From: Chromatiaceae bacterium
Lineage (GTDB): Bacteria; Pseudomonadota; Gammaproteobacteria; Chromatiales; Chromatiaceae
DNA length: 58,651 nt
Assembly (NCBI GenBank): GCA_024639005.1
Contig: JAHEJD010000155.1
Location: 1 to 58,651, forward strand
Reading direction: 5' to 3'
Position numbers and translations under genes: made by a program. Under the pieces are notes generated by a model, which ran no database searches, was not told where the DNA came from, and worked only from the letters and a program-made list of their open reading frames with translations. Shown here in pieces: positions 44,110-53,012 of the stretch (its first letter is position 1; every line of letters starts with the position of its first letter).

Positions 44110-44524
44110 GAATTTCAGTTTTCACATGGGTACCCTGGGTCGCCGGCGATCCCGATCAGAGACATCACCGTGACCGGATCGTTTGTTCGACGTATCTGTT
44201 GAAGCCGGCGCAGGGGAAACAGCAAGTCGCCAAGCGAAAGATCCGCAAAACATGCTCGAATAATGACGAAACACGCGCCGAATGTCGCCGGGAACTTAAC
44301 GCCTAGGCTAAGGTTGTAACTACACTGTACACACTTTGAAGGGCTGACTACAAGATCCGCAACCGCCTACCGCTCGGAGCAAATTAGAACCTGTTGAACT
44401 CGTGATTTAGCCCAAGTGCCTCGACGTGAGCGTTACTGTCCAGGCAGTATCGGGCGGCGGAAAAAAGCGCAGCGCGCGACCCAGACACCCCGCTGCGCCT
44501 TCGAGTCGGAGAAAGGAAAACATC
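44110..44524. promoter_or_regulatory. Intergenic region between CHAD gene and sulfur-globule-like gene
   Basis: These 415 bases separate the divergent CHAD and sulfur-globule-like genes and hold their promoters. I found no strong sigma-70 or sigma-54 match. The AT-richer block TTGTAACTACACTGTACACA (about 44312-44331) is the best candidate core for the plus-strand gene. No open frame in it looks coding. Confidence 0.3.
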
Positions 44525-45229
44525 ATGATCAAACCCCTACTGATCGGCGGCACAATGGTGGGCGCACTCTATGCATCGGTCCTGCAGGCCGATCCAGCGC
44601 CCGCGACGCCGGACCTGCCGATGCAAGCGGACGAGGCTCCGGCCTCGGCGCAGGACCAGATGCCGGTGACGCCGCAGGTGCTGATCGTTGAGATGCGCCC
44701 GGCCAGCGAGGTGTCCATGGACGATGCGGTGTCGGCTATGCCGGAGTTCGTGCAAATGCCGCAGCTGCGTTTCGACACCCTACCCCCGCCAGCACAGTTC
44801 GGGCCGGCACCGGTCTATCCGCGCTGGGCGCCCCCCGCTCATCGGCGCTGGTCTCCACCCTACGGTGGATGGAACAACGGCTCGAGACCTTGGGGCAACA
44901 CCTGGGGCAATCGCTGGGCGCCCCGGGGCGGCGGCTGGAACAGAGGCTACGGCGGCGGCAACGGCTGGGGCAATAGCTGGGGCGATGGTTATGGTGACGC
45001 CGCCGGCGACGCCGACTTCAGCTTCGCGATGCGCGCCCGCATCAACGCCGACATGCGAGGCTCAGGCTATGGTGACGGCTACGGCTATGGCCGAGGCTAC
45101 GGCCATGGCTATGAGGGATACCCCTATATGCCCTATCCCCCACCGTTCGCACCAATGCCCATGCCGGCCGAGCCGGAACAGGAACCGCAGGACCAGACAG
45201 ATGGCGAGAACGATATCAGTGATCTGTGA
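44525..45229 (+). CDS. Secreted Gly/Trp/Tyr-rich protein, sulfur globule protein-like
   Basis: A 234-residue protein. It begins MIKPLLIGGTMVGALYASVL with a signal peptide ending about residue 22 (QA|D). The central and C-terminal parts are low complexity: WGNTWGNRWAPRGGGWNRGY, then GNGWGNSWGDGYGDAAGDAD and GYGRGYGHGYEGYPYMPYPP. It ends in an acidic tail. Composition and layout recall the sulfur globule envelope proteins of purple sulfur bacteria and their relatives. AGGA precedes ATG 44525. A typical terminator follows. The assignment is by composition; other periplasmic low-complexity proteins cannot be excluded. Confidence 0.6.
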   Translation: MIKPLLIGGTMVGALYASVLQADPAPATPDLPMQADEAPASAQDQMPVTPQVLIVEMRPASEVSMDDAVSAMPEFVQMPQLRFDTLPPPAQFGPAPVYPRWAPPAHRRWSPPYGGWNNGSRPWGNTWGNRWAPRGGGWNRGYGGGNGWGNSWGDGYGDAAGDADFSFAMRARINADMRGSGYGDGYGYGRGYGHGYEGYPYMPYPPPFAPMPMPAEPEQEPQDQTDGENDISDL

Positions 45230-45275
45230 TCCCGACGTCGCACCCGATGCGCCTGAGGGAATACGCGGATAATCG

Positions 45276-45304
45276 GGGGCGCAGTCCTTCGACTGCGCCC
45301 CTTT
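45276..45304 (+). terminator. Rho-independent terminator after the Gly-rich gene
   Basis: A perfect ten-base stem (GGGGCGCAGT / ACTGCGCCCC) with loop CCTTCG is followed by TTT. It lies 46 bases after the stop of the Gly-rich gene and 22 before the stop of the minus-strand 54-residue gene, so it can serve both. Confidence 0.75.
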
Positions 45305-45325
45305 GACATCACTGGCGAGGTCTCG

Positions 45326-45490
45326 TCAGCCCTCGTCAATACCTTCGTCGTGCGGGTTGTGCAGTATTTCGTGCAAGCGGCTGTCGCTGACCACGGAGTT
45401 CAGGACCTCGATCTCGTCGCCCTCCGCGATCGCTATCTGTTCGTCGTAGAAGGCTTCGGTCTGTTTGATCTGGCGTTCGTAGGCTGTCAT
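45326..45490 (-). CDS. Hypothetical 54-residue acidic protein
   Basis: A small soluble protein, MTAYERQIKQTEAFYDEQIA, then IAEGDEIEVLNSVVSDSRLH, ending in EILHNPHDEGIDEG. It is acidic and probably helical. An AGGAG lies twelve bases before ATG 45490, which supports real translation. I do not recognise it. It is upstream of nothing and sits in the gap between flgL and the Gly-rich gene. Confidence 0.5.
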   Translation of the reverse strand: MTAYERQIKQTEAFYDEQIAIAEGDEIEVLNSVVSDSRLHEILHNPHDEGIDEG

Positions 45491-45596
45491 TGCGGCGCTG
45501 GCTCCTGATTCAGAGAATATTGATGGGCCCATAAAAAATAGCCAGATTGACGGCCGTAACCCCATTCCCTGAGTAATGTTTTCGCGTCCTTGGCAG

Positions 45597-46499
45597 TCAG
45601 CGGAGGAAATTGAACAGGCTCAGATCCTGGATCTTGATGAAACTCTGCTGTGAGGCCTGTAGCGCCGTCAGCTGCTGGTTGAAGCGACTGATCGCCTCGG
45701 CGTAGTCCAGGTCCTCGAGTGTCGAGCGCACTTCGGCCGCCGCGAGATCGAAGGCCTCGTTGGCGGCGCGTTGATCGTCCACGGCGTTCATCCGTGCACC
45801 GACCTTCGAGCGCGTGCTCAGCAGACTGCTGAGCGCGGCATCGATATCCGTCAACGCCTGCGGATAGCCGTTGCCGGCCTCGAGGTTGGTAGCCAGATCG
45901 TACATTACCTCACCGATATTCGTCAGGCCCCCGCCGGCCGCCGCAAAATCCATGAACACGCTGCCCGGGTCGCCGATCGCCACCTCGCGACTGTCGCCGA
46001 TCTTCAGCAGGCGCTGACCGTCGTCGCCATGGTAGGTAAAGCCACCGACGCCGTCATGGGTAAAGGGCTGAGTCTTGCTCTTGAAGCCACTGAACAGGAA
46101 TTCCCCATTGGCATCCTGGGAGTTGGCCAGCTGCATGAAGTTCTCGATGTGCTGACGCACCTCCACCGCAATAGCGCGCCGCTCATCGACGCCGAGCACG
46201 TCGTTGGCGCCCTGCACGGTCAGCTCCCTGACGCGTTGCAGAGTGTCACCGATGGCACTCAGCGCGGTCTCCTCCTGATTGAGTTTGGCGATCGCCACGT
46301 CCGCATTGCGCTGATACTGGGTGAGGCGCTGCTGTGACTCCTGCAGATCGAGCACCCGCGCCGATGCGGACGGGTCGTCCGAGGGACTCAGTATGCGCTT
46401 GCCGCTCGCGATCTGCAGTTCGGTGCGGCTCAGCTCGCGCTGATTCTGCAACATGGCATCGACGCCCTGGCGAAAGATCTGGGATGTCGAGATACGCAT
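45597..46499 (-). CDS. flgL: Flagellar hook-associated protein 3
   Basis: A 300-residue hook-filament junction protein. The flagellin-like N-terminus is MRISTSQIFRQGVDAMLQNQ with IASGKRILSPSDDPSASARV, and the C-terminus has DYAEAISRFNQQLTALQASQ, ending LSLFNFLR. It is the last gene of the flgB-to-flgL operon and starts two bases after flgK ends. Confidence 0.95.
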   Translation of the reverse strand: MRISTSQIFRQGVDAMLQNQRELSRTELQIASGKRILSPSDDPSASARVLDLQESQQRLTQYQRNADVAIAKLNQEETALSAIGDTLQRVRELTVQGANDVLGVDERRAIAVEVRQHIENFMQLANSQDANGEFLFSGFKSKTQPFTHDGVGGFTYHGDDGQRLLKIGDSREVAIGDPGSVFMDFAAAGGGLTNIGEVMYDLATNLEAGNGYPQALTDIDAALSSLLSTRSKVGARMNAVDDQRAANEAFDLAAAEVRSTLEDLDYAEAISRFNQQLTALQASQQSFIKIQDLSLFNFLR

Positions 46500-46501
46500 G
46501 C

Positions 46502-48454
46502 CTACCTCCTCACTGCGCCAAGCAGGGTGTCGAACAGGCTATTGGCGACATTGATCACCTGCGCGGCGGCCTGATAGGCCTGCTGAAAGCGCACCAGGTC
46601 GGCCGCCTCTTCGTCCAGGTTGACACCCGATACCTCATCCATTGCCGCTTGGGCCTGTGCCAGCAGACGCTCCTGAACACCGGCGTTGCTGCTCGCCTGC
46701 TGCGTTTTGGTACCGACGTCTGCGACGAGTGTCCCATAGGTGGTGGCGAAACTCGCCGTGCCGCCGAGCATCAGGTTGGCCGTCTGGAGATCGGCAAGGC
46801 GCCGCGCATTGCGGTTGTCCCCAATGCCGTCGGCGTTGTCGCTCAGACTAAAGCTGTCGCCCACCGCCGGCGCCCCGGTCATGTCGAAATCGAAGATACC
46901 CAGGCCAGGGACATCGACACGATAGGTCTCGCCCGAGACGTAGGCCACGCTGCCACCGATCGGCGCCCCACTGGCGTCCACGAACTGGGCGCCCGGCGGT
47001 ACCGTGATCGCGAGCTGGTTGCCCGCCTGATAGGCCAAGGTGACACCGACTGGCGGCGCCGGTCCCGCGCCAGTACCCGCCCTTGCGGTCAATGCGCCGG
47101 GGCCGATCAGGCCGGTACCGGAATTCGCAGGATTGGAACTGACGGTCACGGCCTCGGCAGCGGCTATCTGTCGCTCATTGGCCACCAAGGAGTCGAATCC
47201 CGATGCGCCGTTGCGCGTGGGTTGTAACAGGTAGCTGTCGCCGGCGGCGGCCGCATTGACGACGATGCGCAGACCGTCGGCAAGGAAGGGATCGGCGACG
47301 CTGCCGGCGCCAGTCAGCGTCACCGGTTGACCGGAGGCGAGATCGGTCATCGTCCAGGTCGCACCATCGAAATCCAATCGGTAGTCGTGCGTCGTCAGCT
47401 TGGAAAAATCCGCATGGCCAACAGTGATGCTGCCGGTATTGCCTGGGGCGCCCACCACCTTGGGCGACGCCACGTTGAAGAAATCACCGCCGAGCCGGCC
47501 ATCGAGGTCCATACCGGTCTGATGTTCTGCGTTGAAAAAGGAGGCCAGGCCGAGTGCGACCCGGCCCAAGGCGTTCTGCGACTCGTCCAGCACTTCATCA
47601 CGGAAGCGCAGCGCACCGCCGAGACTGCCCCCGGTCATCTGTTCGGTCACGGTGACGACGCCGCCACCGGCCTGCTGGATGACCAGCTCCTTGCGATCCA
47701 CGGCCAGCGGGTTGTTGGTCACGCCCATGGTGCTGTAAGTCGTCCCGACGACCAGTGCCTGACCGGTGCCGACGAACACATTCTTCACACCGTCGGCCTC
47801 TTCGACCGTGGCAACACTGGTGAACTCACTCAGGTCGTCGATCAGTTTGTCGCGCTCATCGAGGAGGTCGTTCGGCACACCGCCGGAGAAGCTGCCCTCG
47901 GTGCGAATGCGCGCATTGACGTCCGCAAGCGACTGCGCAAACGAATTGATCTCGTTGACCTGGCGCTCCAGATCCTGATTCAGACGTCGGCGCATGTCCT
48001 CGAACCAGCCGTCGAGCGAATGAAAGCGGTCACCGAGCTGCTCCGCGCGACTGATCATCACCGAGCGCGCGGCGATGTCGGTGGGGTCATCCGCTACGTC
48101 GTTGACGCTGGCAAAGAACATCTGCATCGCATCGTTGATGCCGGCCGAGGCATCGGCGATCACATTGTCGACCTGATTGGCACGCTGCAGGAAGAAATCA
48201 TACTCGGCGTGCGACGAGGTATAGTCCCGTACCTGGGTCGCCAGAAAGTCATCGTAGCGCCGACGTACCGAGGCGACTTCGACGCCGGCGCCGATGAAAC
48301 CCTGTGGCAGTGCCTGCGGGGCGCGGGTCTGAAATTGCACGACCTGGCGGCTGTAGCCCTCGGTGTTGACGTTGGCGATATTGTGCCCCGTCGTCTCCAG
48401 CTGCCGCTTGAATGCATTGAGTGCACTGATACCGCTGTTGATGATGCCTGCCAT
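46502..48454 (-). CDS. flgK: Flagellar hook-associated protein 1
   Basis: A 650-residue junction protein, longer than the E. coli form (547), with an enlarged middle region. The N-terminus ISALNAFKRQLETTGHNIAN and NVNTEGYSRQVVQFQTRAPQ is characteristic, and the C-terminus NLDEEAADLVRFQQAYQAAA fits FlgK. It follows flgJ by 26 bases. Confidence 0.95.
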   Translation of the reverse strand: MAGIINSGISALNAFKRQLETTGHNIANVNTEGYSRQVVQFQTRAPQALPQGFIGAGVEVASVRRRYDDFLATQVRDYTSSHAEYDFFLQRANQVDNVIADASAGINDAMQMFFASVNDVADDPTDIAARSVMISRAEQLGDRFHSLDGWFEDMRRRLNQDLERQVNEINSFAQSLADVNARIRTEGSFSGGVPNDLLDERDKLIDDLSEFTSVATVEEADGVKNVFVGTGQALVVGTTYSTMGVTNNPLAVDRKELVIQQAGGGVVTVTEQMTGGSLGGALRFRDEVLDESQNALGRVALGLASFFNAEHQTGMDLDGRLGGDFFNVASPKVVGAPGNTGSITVGHADFSKLTTHDYRLDFDGATWTMTDLASGQPVTLTGAGSVADPFLADGLRIVVNAAAAGDSYLLQPTRNGASGFDSLVANERQIAAAEAVTVSSNPANSGTGLIGPGALTARAGTGAGPAPPVGVTLAYQAGNQLAITVPPGAQFVDASGAPIGGSVAYVSGETYRVDVPGLGIFDFDMTGAPAVGDSFSLSDNADGIGDNRNARRLADLQTANLMLGGTASFATTYGTLVADVGTKTQQASSNAGVQERLLAQAQAAMDEVSGVNLDEEAADLVRFQQAYQAAAQVINVANSLFDTLLGAVRR

Positions 48455-48480
48455 TGATGTCCCGCCTTGCCATCGTCAAA

Positions 48481-49389
48481 TCAGATGGCCGTTGCGTCCT
48501 CCGCAGCTGTCTGTCTCAGCCGGCGCATGGGCTCGCTGTCGAGGATGCGCTGAATCTTTTCGGAATAGGCAGGATCGGTTGCATAACCGGCCTGCTGTAA
48601 GGCGCCGAAATAGGCCTTTGCATCCTGGGTCTTTTCGAGGGCGTCGCCGTAGCGCGGATTGCGCTGCACGAAGTCGACATAGTCGCTGAAGCTGTCCTCG
48701 AAGGAGCTGTAAGCGCGAAAATTGGCGCGCGTCTTCAGCGCAACGCCGTCGCGGTATTCCAGTGTGCTGACGCGCACCTTCTCACCCTGCCAGCGCGAGT
48801 CGGCCTTGATGCCAAACAGGTTGTGGCTGCTGTCGCCACCGTGGTGCCGCATCACATGACGTCCCCAGCCAGTCTCCAGGGCCGCTTGCGCGAGCAGGGC
48901 CTCGGGAGCGAGTTGCAGCTTGGCGGCGGCCTCCTCCGCGGCTGGCCAGAGCTTGTCGAGAAACGCCTCCGGTGAACCATCGAGCACGGCCGGCGCTTCG
49001 CTCGGCGGTGCGCCGGTGGAGGCCTTCGGCTGGGCGACGATCGGCATGCCGAGATAATCCTCGGGTGCAAGGTCGCTGTGCGCCATCGAGATGCCCGTGC
49101 CGAGCTGTTGCTTCAATACGTCGGCAAGGCCAATGCCCTCGCCCTGTGACATATCCATCGCGATCTGTTTGTCGAACATGTCGCGATACATCTCGCTCTG
49201 CTTGCTGTCCATTAGACCACCACCGAAGCTGGCATCGCGCATGCTCTTGAGCATCATCTGCAGAAACAGTGACTCGAACTGGCGCGCCACCTGGTCCAAC
49301 GCCGCGCCCTGGTCCTCCCGAGCGCGTGCGCGCAGCGCCGCGAGGCCGGAAAAATCAGTGTAGACCTGTTGCATATCGACCATCGTCAT
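48481..49389 (-). CDS. flgJ: Peptidoglycan hydrolase and rod cap protein FlgJ
   Basis: A 302-residue protein with two domains. The N-terminal rod-binding part has ALDQVARQFESLFLQMMLKS. The C-terminal glucosaminidase domain (about 150-300) includes LLAQAALETGWGRHVMRHHG (probable catalytic Glu in ALETGWG), SHNLFGIKAD, and LQQAGYATDPAYSEKIQRIL. It digests the wall so the rod can pass. Dual-domain FlgJ is typical of gammaproteobacteria. It is six bases from flgI. Confidence 0.94.
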   Translation of the reverse strand: MTMVDMQQVYTDFSGLAALRARAREDQGAALDQVARQFESLFLQMMLKSMRDASFGGGLMDSKQSEMYRDMFDKQIAMDMSQGEGIGLADVLKQQLGTGISMAHSDLAPEDYLGMPIVAQPKASTGAPPSEAPAVLDGSPEAFLDKLWPAAEEAAAKLQLAPEALLAQAALETGWGRHVMRHHGGDSSHNLFGIKADSRWQGEKVRVSTLEYRDGVALKTRANFRAYSSFEDSFSDYVDFVQRNPRYGDALEKTQDAKAYFGALQQAGYATDPAYSEKIQRILDSEPMRRLRQTAAEDATAI

Positions 49390-49395
49390 GCGACC

Positions 49396-50535
49396 TCAGA
49401 TCACCACCAGATCGGCCTTCAGCGCGCCTGCCTGACGCAATGCCTCGAGGATCGCCACCAGATCGCTCGGGCCCGCACCGACCTCGTTGACGGCACGCAC
49501 CACGGTATCCAGTGTGACCCCAGGATTGAAGACGAACATGCGACGATCGCCCGGCGCCGCCACCGACACATCCGACTGTTGCGTAACGGCCGTCCTGCCG
49601 CGTCGTGCGAACGGACCGGGCTGCGATACCTCGGCGTTCTCGCTGATGGTCACCACCAGATTACCGTGCGATACCGCCGCCGGACTGACGCGGACCGTGC
49701 TGTTGATCACCACGGTACCCGTGCGTGAATTGACGATCACGCGTGCCACGGCCGCCGCCGGCTCGACCTGGAGGTTTTCGATCAGCGAAATGAAGCCGAC
49801 CCGCTGGCCGACATTCTTCGGTGCATTGACCTTGACCGAGGTGGAGTCGACAGGGAACGCCGTGCCCTCGCCGATTGCCTTGTTGATGGCATCACTGACG
49901 CGCTGCACGGTCGTGAAATCGCTGTCCTTGAGATTCAGGGTCAGCAGCGGCTCTTGCCCGAACGGCGTCGGTACGCTGCGCTCGACGGTCGCGCCACCTG
50001 GAATGCGCCCGGAACTCGGGACGTTGACGGTAATCTTCGACCCGTCGGAACCCTCTGCCGCGAGCCCGCCGACCACCAGGTTGCCCTGTGCGATGGCATA
50101 AACCTGACCGTCGATACCCTTCATCGGTGTCATCAGCAGGCTGCCGCCGCGCAGACTCTTGGCATCACCGATCGACGACACGGTGATATCGAACTGCTGC
50201 CCGGGCTTGGAGAACGGCGGCAGGTCGGCATGCACCGTCACCGCAGCAACGTTCTTTGGGTTCAGCTGGACATTCGGCGGCACCACGATACCCAGCTGGG
50301 TCAGCAGGTTGCGCAGACTCTGCCGCGTGAACGGCGAGGAACCCCCCTTGTCGCCGCTGCCGTCCAGGCCGACCACCAGGCCGTAGCCGAGCAGCTGGTT
50401 ATTGCGCACACCCTGTATCGAGGCCAGGTCCTTGATGCGCTCGGCCTGCAGCGGCTGTACCGACACCACCAGTGCGGCGATCAGCAGGCCGCGCGTGACG
50501 GCGGCAAACCCTGGGCACCCGACTATTCGGTTCAT
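49396..50535 (-). CDS. flgI: Flagellar P-ring protein FlgI
   Basis: A 379-residue periplasmic P-ring subunit. It starts [20 protein letters not shown] with a signal peptide (ends ...[14 protein letters not shown]), followed by [20 protein letters not shown] and the C-terminal [23 protein letters not shown] 50535 has GGTGA as ribosome site; a codon four positions upstream is also open. It confirms a peptidoglycan layer. Confidence 0.95.
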   Translation of the reverse strand: MNRIVGCPGFAAVTRGLLIAALVVSVQPLQAERIKDLASIQGVRNNQLLGYGLVVGLDGSGDKGGSSPFTRQSLRNLLTQLGIVVPPNVQLNPKNVAAVTVHADLPPFSKPGQQFDITVSSIGDAKSLRGGSLLMTPMKGIDGQVYAIAQGNLVVGGLAAEGSDGSKITVNVPSSGRIPGGATVERSVPTPFGQEPLLTLNLKDSDFTTVQRVSDAINKAIGEGTAFPVDSTSVKVNAPKNVGQRVGFISLIENLQVEPAAAVARVIVNSRTGTVVINSTVRVSPAAVSHGNLVVTISENAEVSQPGPFARRGRTAVTQQSDVSVAAPGDRRMFVFNPGVTLDTVVRAVNEVGAGPSDLVAILEALRQAGALKADLVVI

Positions 50536-50547
50536 TTCATTCACCAA

Positions 50548-51279
50548 TCAGAATGGCCAGACGACCGAGATGAAGAACTTGGCCAGCCAACCCATCTTCG
50601 AGGCATCGGAGACCTGTCCTTCCCCGACGTAGGCCAGGGTCGCATCTGCGATGCGCGTCGAATCGACGCTATTGCGATCACTGATGTCTTCGGGACGGAT
50701 CGTGCCCGACACGCGTATATATTCATTGCCGCCGGTCATGCCGATGCGCTTCTCACCGCGGACCTTGAGGTAACCGTTCGCCAATACCTCGGTCACCGTC
50801 ACCGAGATCGAACCGCTGAATTCGTTGTTCTGGGTGTTTCCCCCGTCGCCGGAGAACGAGGTGTTCGACGACAGGCTCTGACTCAGATCGTAGTTACCGC
50901 TGGCGAACGGCAGATCGAAGCTGATGCCGCGACCGAAAAAGGTCGGCGACGCGATCTCCGTGCTGCTGCTCTTGTCGACCGAGCCTTCATTGGTCTGTGA
51001 GGCCTCGGTGTCCTCGACCAGGTTGACGAGCAGCACATCACCCACCCGACGGGCAATCACGTTCTCGAACCAACTGCGTTGATAACCGGCCTGAAAGATC
51101 GCGCCGTTGCCCTGCGGTGGCGCTGGGATCTCCACCGGCAGGGCCGACGCGAACTCGGGGTCGCGCTTCGGCGTGGAATTGCAGCCGCCGAGCAGCGCAG
51201 CGGCGATTGCGAGCAACAACAGCGTGCGCAGTCCAAAGCCGACGCGGTATACGTCGGTTTCTGTCTGGCTGTGCATCAT
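50548..51279 (-). CDS. flgH: Flagellar L-ring lipoprotein FlgH
   Basis: A 243-residue outer-membrane lipoprotein. A lipobox (AALLGGCN, Cys ~33) follows a hydrophobic stretch. The family block GNGAIFQAGYQRSWFENVIA and RRVGDVLLVNLVEDTEASQT is present, as is VRGEKRIGMTGGNEYIRVSG. GGAGG lies six bases before ATG 51279. It forms the outer-membrane bushing of the flagellum, which proves an outer membrane. Confidence 0.95.
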   Translation of the reverse strand: MMHSQTETDVYRVGFGLRTLLLLAIAAALLGGCNSTPKRDPEFASALPVEIPAPPQGNGAIFQAGYQRSWFENVIARRVGDVLLVNLVEDTEASQTNEGSVDKSSSTEIASPTFFGRGISFDLPFASGNYDLSQSLSSNTSFSGDGGNTQNNEFSGSISVTVTEVLANGYLKVRGEKRIGMTGGNEYIRVSGTIRPEDISDRNSVDSTRIADATLAYVGEGQVSDASKMGWLAKFFISVVWPF

Positions 51280-51305
51280 GCTTTACCTCCGGTCATCCCC
51301 GGGGC

Positions 51306-52091
51306 CTAGAGCTGCTGGCTCACATAGGCGAGCATGTCATCGGTCGTCGAGATCGCCTTGCTGTTCATCTCATACGCGCGCTGGGTCTCGATCATGTTGA
51401 CCAACTCCTCGACGACGTTCACGTTGGAACTCTCCAGCGAACCCTGGATCAATGTACCCGCGCCGTTGCTTCCCGGCGTGTCGACCTGCGCGGAGCCGCT
51501 GGCCGCGGTCTCGCGATACAGGTTGTCGCCAATCGACTCCAGGCCGGTGGGATTGACGAACTGGGCCAGGGTCATGTTGCCGATCTGCGTCGGGCCGTTG
51601 TCGCCGGCGACCATCGCCGACACCGTGCCATCCGAACCGACGGTAACGTTGAGTGTGTTGGCGGGTACGGTGATCGCCGGATCCAGCAGATAGCCGTTCT
51701 GGGTGACCAGCTGACCCGAGGAATCCAGGCCGAAGGAGCCATCGCGTGAATACACCAGGCTGCCGTCGGGGTGGCTGATCTGGAAGAAGCCGCTACCCTG
51801 GACCGCGATATCCAGGCTGTTATTGGTCTGTACGATGTTGCCCTGGGTATGCAGTTTTTGCGTCGCCACGGTGCGCACGCCGGTGCCGAGGTAGAGTCCC
51901 GACGGCAGGGTCGTATCCTCGGTCGACGAGGCGCCGGCCTGGCGGACGTTCTGGTACATCAGGTCTTCGAACACTGCGCGATCGCGCTTGAAGCCTGTCG
52001 TGTTGACATTGGCCAGGTTGTTGGAGATGACGGCCATGCGTGTCTGTTCGGCATCGAGCCCGGTCTTGGCGATCCAGAGTGCGGGGTACAT
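51306..52091 (-). CDS. flgG: Flagellar distal rod protein FlgG
   Basis: A 261-residue rod protein with the rod/hook N-terminal motif [20 protein letters not shown] and [20 protein letters not shown], and the C-terminal helix [20 protein letters not shown], ending [11 protein letters not shown]. It follows flgF after 93 bases. Confidence 0.96.
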   Translation of the reverse strand: MYPALWIAKTGLDAEQTRMAVISNNLANVNTTGFKRDRAVFEDLMYQNVRQAGASSTEDTTLPSGLYLGTGVRTVATQKLHTQGNIVQTNNSLDIAVQGSGFFQISHPDGSLVYSRDGSFGLDSSGQLVTQNGYLLDPAITVPANTLNVTVGSDGTVSAMVAGDNGPTQIGNMTLAQFVNPTGLESIGDNLYRETAASGSAQVDTPGSNGAGTLIQGSLESSNVNVVEELVNMIETQRAYEMNSKAISTTDDMLAYVSQQL

Positions 52092-52184
52092 GGTGTAGAC
52101 CTCTTGCGTTGGAAGGCCGCGTCGCGTGGCGCGACAGCGGCACTTAGTTCAGTTGATAAATGCTGTGCAAAACGCTTGCCAGCC

Positions 52185-52925
52185 TTAGATCGGCTTAATG
52201 ATGCTGGATGCCGCAGTCGAACTTTCCTCGGCGGTCTTCATCATCTTGACCTGCAGTTCGAAGCGTCGTGACAGCTCGATCATGTTGACCATCTCGTTGA
52301 CGGCATTCACATTGCTGGACATCAGCGCACCGGGGACGACGCGCTGCGCCGGGTCGGCCTCTGCGACCTCGCCGTCCTTGCGGCGGAACAATCCGTCTTG
52401 GCCCTTTTCCATCTGATCGAGCTGCGGGGCGACCAGCTTTATACGGTCGATCACCGCGAGCTGATCGGCGGCCGCGCCCAGCGGGCGGATCGATACCGTG
52501 CCGTCGACGCCGATGTCGATTTTTTCAAACGGCGGCAGCGCGATCGGCCCGCCGTTGCCCATCACCGGCAGCTTGTTGCCGGTCACCAGCAGGCCGTTCT
52601 CGTCCACCCGCAGGTCGCCTCGACGGCTGTAGCGCTCGCTGCCATCAACCGCCTGCAGCGCAATCCAGCCGCCGTCCCGGGGCGCGACGTCGAGATCGCG
52701 CCCGGTCTGCTGCACGCTGCCATGGTCGAAGTTCGAGCTCGGGCTCTCGTCCATCGCGTACACGCGCGTCGGGTGACCGGAGCCGAACACCGGCATACTG
52801 CGAAACTGATTGAGATCCGCGAGGAATCCGGTGGTACTCGCGTTGGCGAGGTTGTTCGTCGCGGCGGCCTGCGCAATCAGGGTCTCTTTGGCGCCACTCA
52901 TCGCGACGTACAGCATGTCATCCAT
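52185..52925 (-). CDS. flgF: Flagellar proximal rod protein FlgF
   Basis: A 246-residue rod protein. It has MDDMLYVAMSGAKETLIAQA and ATNNLANASTTGFLADLNQF at the N-terminus and SSNVNAVNEMVNMIELSRRF near the C-terminus. It is separated from flgE by 87 bases that hold an inverted repeat. Confidence 0.95.
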   Translation of the reverse strand: MDDMLYVAMSGAKETLIAQAAATNNLANASTTGFLADLNQFRSMPVFGSGHPTRVYAMDESPSSNFDHGSVQQTGRDLDVAPRDGGWIALQAVDGSERYSRRGDLRVDENGLLVTGNKLPVMGNGGPIALPPFEKIDIGVDGTVSIRPLGAAADQLAVIDRIKLVAPQLDQMEKGQDGLFRRKDGEVAEADPAQRVVPGALMSSNVNAVNEMVNMIELSRRFELQVKMMKTAEESSTAASSIIKPI

Positions 52926-52957
52926 CGTAGGCTCCCTCTGGTCGACAGCGACGAGTC

Positions 52958-53006
52958 GCGAGGAGCGAGGACGAATTCACTTCGAACCTCGATCCTCAAT
53001 CCTCGC
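52958..53006. repeat. Imperfect inverted repeat between flgE and flgF
   Basis: Arms GCGAGGAGCGAGGA (52958-52971) and TCCTCAATCCTCGC (52993-53006) pair with two mismatches around a 21-base loop. It occupies most of the flgE-flgF gap inside the operon. It looks like a small inserted repeat or an attenuator/mRNA-stability element; no T-run follows. Confidence 0.5.
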
Positions 53007-53012
53007 TACTGA

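Noticed and set aside
44880-45130. CRISPR or tandem DNA repeat in the Gly-rich gene
   Set aside because: The repetition is at protein level (WGN, GYG) with varied codons; there are no constant repeats and spacers. No CRISPR array was seen anywhere.
47327-48457. 376-codon plus-strand frame inside flgK
   Set aside because: Antisense to flgK, with His/Gly/Val-rich composition typical of the complement of GC-rich coding DNA.
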